Positions 5,015 to 6,174 of a stretch of 6,174 bases of DNA are shown one piece after another. The position numbers and the translations under genes are program-made. The notes under the pieces are model-generated. The model saw only the letters and a list, made by a program, of their open reading frames with translations. It was not told the origin of the DNA and searched no databases. Origin of the DNA: Anaerolineae bacterium (GTDB lineage Bacteria > Chloroflexota > Anaerolineae > UBA1429); contig JAFGLK010000381.1 in assembly GCA_016928125.1 (NCBI GenBank), positions 1-6,174 on the forward strand. Direction: 5' to 3'. How positions within the stretch are numbered: position 1 is the stretch's first letter; each line of letters opens with the position of its first letter.

Positions 5015-5842
5015 TCACTGAGCCTGTCCGCGCCAGCCGATCAGGGCCGCAAAGCGGCCTGTGCGCCCGGCCTCGGCGCGATGCGAGAAGAACAGCTCAG
5101 GGTGACAGGCCGTGCATAGGCCGGCCACCTCGATCTGTCGCAGACCGAGCGCCCGAAGCTGCAGCGCGTTGGCGCGCCAGAGATCGAGATGTGCCTTGCC
5201 TCCGGCCCGTGGTCGCAGGATCAGTCTCTCGATCTCGGGCTCGTCATCTCGGAAACCCTCGCCCAAGGGCGGCGAAAACGCCTGACGGGCAGCCTTCACG
5301 ACCTCCGGCCCGACCTCATAGCAGCACGGACCGATGCTGGGGCCAATGACGGCTCGCACATTCGACAGCTCACACCCATAGGCTGTCACAAGCGTTCGCA
5401 CGGCCTTGGCCGCGATCTTTGCCAGGGTACCCCGCCAGCCCGCATGGACCAATCCGACTGCCCGCCGCTTGGGATCCCAGAGCAGCACCGGCACACAATC
5501 GGCGAACCGCAGTAATAGGTAGGTGTCTTGTGCGTCTGAGATCAGAGCATCTGTGGCATCCAGAATCTGGCCTCGGTCGGCGTAGTCCACAAGGCCGACG
5601 TGATCGCCATGCACCTGTCTACCGGTTACGACCTGAGCCGGATCGATATTCAATGCCGCATAGATGCTGGCCAAGTTGGCGTCCACATGCTCCGGATCGT
5701 CTCCAACTGTGTGCCCCACATTGAGGCTGTGCCACGGTCCTTGGCTCGTCCCGCCGAGGCGGGTGAAGATCCCATGTACCAGGCCATCGGCCTGACCCAA
5801 TTCAGAGAGAAAGTACGGCGGCTCGCCCGAGCTCCGGATCAC
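5015..5842 (-). CDS. pgeF: Peptidoglycan editing factor PgeF / YfiH-YlmD laccase-domain protein
   Basis: The 275-residue product belongs to the multicopper-oxidase-like family formerly called polyphenol oxidase or DUF152. E. coli YfiH/PgeF removes mis-incorporated L-Ser from UDP-MurNAc precursors, and related proteins show purine nucleoside phosphorylase/adenosine deaminase activity. Visible signatures are FTRLGGTSQGPWHSLNVG, VGDDPEHVDAN, GRQVHGD, DATDALIS, ADCVPVLLWDP, VHAGWRGT and IGPSIGPCCYEVG. The metal-ligand set is intact: H78 in RQVHG, C116 in ADCVP and H133 in VHAGW. The start is GTG at 5842, overlapping the upstream stop as GTGA, with GAGGGG (5853-5848) 5 nt ahead. Length is normal and no export signal is seen, so it is cytoplasmic. 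The neighbouring yggS matches the ylmD-ylmE pairing of Gram-positive cell-division clusters. Which of the reported activities applies here cannot be read from sequence. Confidence 0.94.
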   Translation of the reverse strand: MIRSSGEPPYFLSELGQADGLVHGIFTRLGGTSQGPWHSLNVGHTVGDDPEHVDANLASIYAALNIDPAQVVTGRQVHGDHVGLVDYADRGQILDATDALISDAQDTYLLLRFADCVPVLLWDPKRRAVGLVHAGWRGTLAKIAAKAVRTLVTAYGCELSNVRAVIGPSIGPCCYEVGPEVVKAARQAFSPPLGEGFRDDEPEIERLILRPRAGGKAHLDLWRANALQLRALGLRQIEVAGLCTACHPELFFSHRAEAGRTGRFAALIGWRGQAQ

Positions 5843-6174
5843 GCGTGCCCCTCAGCTCCCTCAGCGAGACAGCACGCTGAAGCGTGTTCAGCCCGCTCCA
5901 ACTCCCGTCTGAGCAAGTCTGGCGGGATCCCATCATCGATCAAGTCCCACGGCAGCGGTGACCCTGCGTCGCGTGGGGCCAGGAGCGTCTCCAGATCCTC
6001 ACCGTGCCGTCGCAGGGCGCGCGCAAAGCCTGAGGGCCCTGGGCGCACCATATCCAGCAAGGCCTCTCCTACGCCCCGATCGCCAAGAGCCAACGCGCCC
6101 TGCACCCGCGTGGCATCGAGCGATTCGTGGCGCAGCTCGACCGGTCCTTGGCGCCTGAGCTCGCGCAGCCCGGA
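5839..6174 (-). CDS. C-terminal end of a probable B12-binding-type radical SAM protein (partial)
   Basis: The frame is open from the right edge and gives the last 111 residues. Any internal GTG or ATG start is unnecessary, since codons before the GTG at 6105 (reading SGLRELRRQGPVELRHESLDATR) continue without a stop. The segment HESLDATRVQGALALGDRGVGEALL, then a helical stretch, then LPWDLIDDGIPPDLLRRELERA, resembles the C-terminal region of B12-binding radical SAM proteins, where RGDRR and LPWDhIDxGV...FLxrE recur. The radical SAM CxxxCxxC motif and cobalamin domain would lie outside the window, so the assignment rests on the tail alone. Here RGDRR reads LGDRG, and the final CxxCG found in many relatives is absent (it ends ACCLAEGAEGHA). 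Its stop overlaps the pgeF start by 4 nt, so it belongs to the same operon. Confidence 0.6.
   Translation of the reverse strand, partial: SGLRELRRQGPVELRHESLDATRVQGALALGDRGVGEALLDMVRPGPSGFARALRRHGEDLETLLAPRDAGSPLPWDLIDDGIPPDLLRRELERAEHASACCLAEGAEGHA

Noticed and set aside
4476..5021. 181-codon open frame on the plus strand
   Set aside because: It is antisense to yggS, whose PLP-binding motifs are unmistakable; no domain is visible in the plus frame.

Overview
The window looks like chromosomal DNA from a GC-rich, free-living bacterium. A Chloroflexota (Anaerolineae-like) origin is my best inference, for three reasons: an ATPase/PD40-propeller protein with a Pro/Thr-rich linker, frequent GTG and TTG starts, and a ylmD-ylmE-proC-ylmG style gene run. 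No 16S or other phylogenetic marker is present, so the taxon is unproven. I see no mobile element, tRNA, rRNA or CRISPR array.

Left edge and control region (1-261). A reading frame on the minus strand starts at 77 and leaves the window after 25 codons. It looks like the N-terminus of a membrane protein, possibly an RND-type transporter. Two back-to-back sigma70-type promoters follow: TTGACA-N17-TATAGT leftward (129-101) and TTGCTT-N17-TATACT with an extended -10 rightward (160-188). A perfect 10-bp palindrome lies between them.

Plus-strand pair (262-3118). The first gene encodes a coiled-coil protein with a C-terminal C4 zinc ribbon. After 40 nt comes a TTG-started gene for a 704-residue protein: a STAND/AAA-like ATPase, a winged-helix-like region, one transmembrane helix, a Pro/Thr linker and a six-bladed PD40 (TolB-like) beta-propeller. 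The gap holds a 14-codon minicistron whose start overlaps the upstream stop and whose stop overlaps the downstream start. This suggests the two genes are transcribed and translated together.

Minus-strand operon (6174-3143). Read right to left, it holds the C-terminus of a probable B12-type radical SAM protein, pgeF (ylmD/yfiH), the PLP-homeostasis gene yggS (ylmE), proC, and yggT (ylmG). Adjacent genes overlap by 4 nt or lie 8 nt apart. The order resembles the Gram-positive ylmD-ylmE-sepF-ylmG cluster, but proC sits where sepF would be. The products link peptidoglycan precursor quality control (PgeF), PLP and amino-acid homeostasis (YggS), proline synthesis (ProC) and a small membrane protein (YggT). 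The two operons converge with only 24 nt between stop codons, within a 7-bp inverted repeat.
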